64,000 bases of DNA from Deltaproteobacteria bacterium (lineage in GTDB: Bacteria; Myxococcota_A; UBA796; CAJQPC01). Both the position numbers and the translations under genes were made by a program. The notes under the pieces were generated by a model. That model saw only the letters and a list, made by a program, of their open reading frames with translations, made no database searches and had not been told where the DNA came from. Positions 61,801 to 64,000 of this stretch are shown here, piece after piece. Location of the stretch: positions 1 to 64,000 of the forward strand of contig JADKFE010000008.1 in NCBI GenBank assembly GCA_016717595.1. The letters run 5' to 3'. Within the stretch, counting starts at the first letter, position 1. The number at the start of each line of letters is the position of its first letter.

Positions 61801-62169
61801 GCGCAGGTAGCCGACGATCTGGCCCAGCGTCCGCAGGTTCGCCATCGCGCCAGCGTCCACCTCAGGCAGAGACGGCGCCTTCGTGCGCATCGCCGAGAGG
61901 ATCTCCACCCGCTTGATGCTGTCGATGCCCAGGTCGCTCTCAAGCCCCATGTCGAGGTTGAGCATCTCCGAGGGGTAGCCCGTCTTCTCGGCCACCACCG
62001 CCATCAGCAAGGACTCCACGTCCACGGCGGCCGAGGCCTTCGGAGCGGGGGCGGCGACGACCACTGGCGCTGGAGCCGGCGCCGGAGCCGCGACGACCAC
62101 CGGCGCGGGCGCGGGGGCCGGAGCGACCGCCACAGGCGCCGGAGCCGCGACCACAGGCGCCGCGACCAC
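58840..62169 (-). CDS. pfa2: PUFA synthase subunit Pfa2, 3' part (ACP3-KR-DH)
   Basis: The downstream part of pfa2, 1109 codons in this frame. Three acyl carrier domains are in tandem, each with the phosphopantetheine serine in ESDLGIDSIKRVEIL. Then come a ketoreductase (about 560-860: VIVATGGARGVTAACLIALA, AVYIAADVNDAARLS, CDYAMANQTLN) and a C-terminal dehydratase-like hot-dog domain (ASHPYLQDHSIQGVPVVPVVLALEWF, LFHGPDFQVIRGL). It follows the MAT part at 62004-64000 after an apparent one-base deletion near 62174 in the Ala/Pro linker. Three ACPs is at the low end for PUFA synthases. The in-frame ATG at 62169 is probably not a true start. Confidence 0.88.
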   Translation of the reverse strand: MVAAPVVAAPAPVAVAPAPAPAPVVVAAPAPAPAPVVVAAPAPKASAAVDVESLLMAVVAEKTGYPSEMLNLDMGLESDLGIDSIKRVEILSAMRTKAPSLPEVDAGAMANLRTLGQIVGYLREQLGGSAPVAATVAAPAAPKASAAVDVESLLMAVVAEKTGYPSEMLNLDMGLESDLGIDSIKRVEILSAMRTKAPSLPEVDAGAMANLRTLGQIVGYLREQLGGAAPAPVAAAPVAAPKATSAVDVESLLMSVVADKTGYPAEMLNLDMGLESDLGIDSIKRVEILSAMRTKAPSLPEVDAGAMANLRTLGQIVAYLREQLGGPSDDPNGGGGGGGKPSTSGAADAKGGEAADPRLGRYATKAVARPGPGFGVSGLSGEGSLLLTPDGHGVAEALAARLRSRGLAVVVGNDLPADAKGAVLLHGLGPFANAAAALAAQGLAFRIARGLAPRLSAQGGVFVTTQDTGADFGLSCSDLTRALSGGLVGLSRTAGIEWPLAGVKGLDVELGGRAADAVAEAIERELFTGGPDRDVGLAADGRRLVLESVPARAIQPGPVRVDARSVIVATGGARGVTAACLIALARRARCAFALLGRTALEDEPAAVVGIEGEANLKRALLAAAAASGEKVSPALINSRLSKILANREVQSTLQAIHAAGARAVYIAADVNDAARLSVALAEVRRSLGPITGLVHGAGVIADKLIAEKTDDQFQRVFDTKVAGLNALLAATANDPLTMVCLFSSVAGRCGNAGQCDYAMANQTLNTVALAESRRRPGVLWKSLGWGPWEGGMVTPALKARFEAAGVPLIPLDGGAELFAREVIAGAADEVDVVMGGAPRAEALLPTEAPTERRYDVFVSAASHPYLQDHSIQGVPVVPVVLALEWFARAAQMSAPEFTFVGCRAVKVLKGVRLSDFQRGEWLTVITRKLHNGDGAVLAVELRGATGAVHYRGEAVMASAYPAPSAPSGLTRTLEAWPHALYGDVLFHGPDFQVIRGLDGVSDAGTRASVAGVSAQGWGAEGWVTDAAALDGGLQLALLWSRRVLGGRSLPTSFGEYKSYMDGAPEGLMQVELSSRVVERSRAVSDIRLTDAAGRLVAELTGVETHLLPS
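61198..62034 (-). repeat. Three tandem ACP-coding repeats, 297-base period
   Basis: Near-identical blocks start at 61198, 61495 and 61792 (GAGCTGCTC(G/C)CGCAGGTAG...) and each encodes one acyl carrier domain of Pfa2. The identical 297-base spacing and near-identical DNA show recent duplication or gene conversion. Such arrays can be collapsed in assembly, so the real copy number may be higher. Confidence 0.85.
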
Positions 62170-64000
62170 AGGAGCACAGGCGCAGGCGCAGGCGCCGCCA
62201 CCGGAGCCGCCACCGGAGCCGCCACCGGCTGCGGGTGCGACCAGACCGGCGGAGGCGCCGGGGCGTAGCTCACCGCGGGCGGCGTGTAGGCCACGGGCGC
62301 GGTGTTCACCCGCGGCGCGGCGCCCACAAGCTGGTTGAGCCCGGCGAAGGAGGTCTGCACCGTGCTCAAGAAGGCGACCTGGGCCTGGGCCATGGACTGC
62401 TGAAACGCAGACTGCGCGTCGGCGGTGCGGGCCTGCATGTCTTGGAACGCCGCGAGCCAGGCGAGGGTCTCCACCCCTCCAGGCGCGGCGGGCGCGGCGG
62501 GGGCCGCGGCGTGCTGGGCGGGCACCTCGACGGGCACCTCCCGCACGACCTCTTTGATCACCTCCTTCACGATCACCTCCGGTACGAGTGGGACGGGCTC
62601 AGGGTTGGGCCCGGGCAGGCCCGCCGCGCCGTTTTGGGGCGGGTAAGGCTTGCCGAGATTGCTCCCGTTGATGGGCAGAGTCAGGGCCGCGCGCTTGACG
62701 CTCGCGGGGTCGATGGGCTCGGCGTAACCCGCCCACAGCGCCCGAGCGTCGAGAGACACCCCGGCGGCGGCGAGGCGACCCACGCCGCTGAGCAGAGTTG
62801 TCCAGCCGTTTTTGCCTTTGCGGTCCAGCGCCACGGCGAGGTGCGGGCGCTCGCCGAGGATGCTGTCCACGAGCCCGGTGAGCACGGCCTGGGGGCCGAC
62901 CTCCACGAAGATCGCCGCGCCGGCATCAGCCATGGCGACGATCTGCTCGACAAACCGCACGGGGCTGGCGAGCTGGGCGGCGAGGCCCTGGCGAACCTGG
63001 GCGGCGTCCGCGGCGTAAGGCGCCGCCGTGGCGTTCATGTAGACCGGCAGGCTGGGCGCGTTGACCTCAAGATCGGCCAAGAACGCGCCGAAGGGGCCCA
63101 CGGCGTCGGCGACGACGGGGCTATGAAACGCCGTCGCCACCTTGAGCCGCTTGAAGCTGAGCCCCGCCGCGCCGAGCGCCTTCTCGGCGGCCTCGACGGC
63201 GGCGGTGGGCCCGCTGATCACGATCTGCGTGGGGGCGTTGTGGTTGGCGAGCACCACGTCAGGGTGCGCGGCCAGGGCGGCCTTCACCTGCTCGACGCTC
63301 GCCGAGACCGCGCTCATCGCGCCGGGCCGAGCGGCGGCCTCGGCCATCAGCTCACCCCGGCGCCGGGCGGCGCGAAGCAGCGCCTCGGTCGAGAGCGCCC
63401 CCGCCGTCCACAGCGCGCAGAGCTCGCCGAAGCTGTGCCCCGCGGCCATCTCAGGCGCCACACCCAAGGCCTTCAGCACCTCAGCCAAGGCCAAGCTCGT
63501 CGCGCCCAAGGCGGGCTGGGCCCACTCGGTGCGGGTGAGCTTGTCTTGTTGTGCGGCGCGGTCCTCATCGGAGAACACCGGACGCGGGAAGACCACGTCG
63601 TGCAGGCGCTCTGCGCCCATGTGGACGCCCGCGGCGACGTCCCAAGGCAGGATCGCGGCGTCGAGAAGCCCGGCGACCTCACCGCCCATCTCGACGAGCT
63701 GGCTTCCTTGGCCGGGGAACAAGAACGCGACCTTGCCCAGCTTCGCGCCTTGCCCATACGCCACGCCGTCGGGCGTCGAGAACGGCCCTGAGGACAGGCG
63801 CGCGGCGGCGGCGCTGAGCTTGGTGCGGGCCTCGGCCTCGTCCTTCGCCACCACGGCGAGACGGCAGGCGGCGTTGGCGTCAAACGAACCGGCGAGCTCC
63901 CAAGCCCGACGCTGCAGGGTGCCCGGGGCGTCGAGGCGCAGGCCCGTCGCCAAGGCGGCCAAGGCCTCGGGGCTCGCCGCGCTCAAGAGCAGCAGCTCCG
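62004..64000 (-). CDS. pfa2: PUFA synthase subunit Pfa2, MAT part (5' end beyond window)
   Basis: Continues past the right edge, where the KS domain is expected. Visible: the malonyl/acyl transferase domain with VAFLFPGQGSQLVEMGGEV, active-site Ser in MAAGHSFGELCALWTAGAL, and the His region KVATAFHSPVVADAVGPF. A Pro/Ala/Val linker follows (VPEVIVKEVIKEVVREVPVEVP, then VAAPVAAPAPAP). In this frame the end is Arg/Trp-rich nonsense after about 62180; the true frame continues in 58840-62169. MAT loads malonyl units onto the ACPs. pfa2 lies just upstream of pfa3, as in known myxobacterial clusters; pfa1 (enoyl reductase) would be expected beyond 64000. Confidence 0.87.
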   Translation of the reverse strand, partial: ELLLLSAASPEALAALATGLRLDAPGTLQRRAWELAGSFDANAACRLAVVAKDEAEARTKLSAAAARLSSGPFSTPDGVAYGQGAKLGKVAFLFPGQGSQLVEMGGEVAGLLDAAILPWDVAAGVHMGAERLHDVVFPRPVFSDEDRAAQQDKLTRTEWAQPALGATSLALAEVLKALGVAPEMAAGHSFGELCALWTAGALSTEALLRAARRRGELMAEAAARPGAMSAVSASVEQVKAALAAHPDVVLANHNAPTQIVISGPTAAVEAAEKALGAAGLSFKRLKVATAFHSPVVADAVGPFGAFLADLEVNAPSLPVYMNATAAPYAADAAQVRQGLAAQLASPVRFVEQIVAMADAGAAIFVEVGPQAVLTGLVDSILGERPHLAVALDRKGKNGWTTLLSGVGRLAAAGVSLDARALWAGYAEPIDPASVKRAALTLPINGSNLGKPYPPQNGAAGLPGPNPEPVPLVPEVIVKEVIKEVVREVPVEVPAQHAAAPAAPAAPGGVETLAWLAAFQDMQARTADAQSAFQQSMAQAQVAFLSTVQTSFAGLNQLVGAAPRVNTAPVAYTPPAVSYAPAPPPVWSHPQPVAAPVAAPVAAPAPAPVLLWSRRLWSRLRRLWRSLRPPRPRRWSSRLRRRLQRQWSSPPPLRRPRPPWTWSPC

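Noticed and set aside
60772..62268. A 498-codon plus-strand open frame with repetitive HRRED segments
   Set aside because: The repeats are just the antisense of the three ACP-coding blocks.

Overview
The window is about 70% G+C and uses many GTG/TTG starts and ATGA/TGATG overlaps. It carries MopE-type metal-binding repeat lipoproteins, Asp/Ser/Thr-rich lipoproteins with EGF and kelch features, and a polyunsaturated fatty acid (PUFA) synthase whose Pfa3 subunit ends in an acylglycerolphosphate acyltransferase domain. That last arrangement is known from terrestrial myxobacteria (Sorangium/Aetherobacter type), so I read the DNA as chromosomal sequence of a Myxococcota (myxobacterium-like) organism. 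This is inference from gene content, not from a marker phylogeny.

Layout. 1-1.8 kb: a partial docking-domain protein, then a TetR-cupin-membrane protein operon with a perfect operator. 1.8-7.5 kb: phosphate module phoR-like kinase, a Pho-box-like repeat, then pstS-pstC-pstA-pstB-phoU. 7.5-11.7 kb: kelch lipoprotein, then perR-katG peroxide defence. 11.7-13.4 kb: two ArsR-family regulators, an SRPBCC protein and a small membrane protein, each regulator with a palindromic operator. 13.5-20.9 kb: frameshifted secreted glycosidase-like lipoprotein, TetR facing a frameshifted sterol-desaturase-family gene across a 9-bp inverted repeat, aldo/keto reductase, thioredoxin-fold lipoprotein. 21-24 kb: ParE-type toxin-antitoxin pair abutting tRNA-Pro(CGG), then rpe-fmt-def on the minus strand. 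24-30.2 kb: an overlapping operon of a DegT aminotransferase, a radical SAM protein and a GldF/GldG/DUF4340 ABC-type complex lacking its ATPase. 30.3-35 kb: a repetitive Pro/Gly-rich outer membrane protein and an ABC-2 exporter (ATPase plus two permeases). 35-43.7 kb: SDR, histidine phosphatase-P-loop fusion, HU, PHA-system protein, TPR sulfatase, TPR protein, Fpg-type glycosylase, zinc-ribbon acyltransferase. 43.7-45.8 kb: nitric-oxide module nsrR / truncated haemoglobin / ferredoxin reductase with an NsrR-like operator over the -10 box. 45.8-50 kb: HTTM protein and partner, then two divergent, damaged MopE-type genes in lower-G+C DNA. 50-64 kb: pfa3 and the 3' part of pfa2 on the minus strand.

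How genes work together. The clearest functional units are phosphate uptake and sensing, peroxide response, NO detoxification, translation initiation/N-terminal processing (def, fmt) and PUFA synthesis.

A caution on quality: at least six genes or gene pieces are interrupted by apparent single-base indels, including pfa2. Most sit in short homopolymers. They may be assembly errors rather than pseudogenes, so the broken genes are described here as probably continuous.
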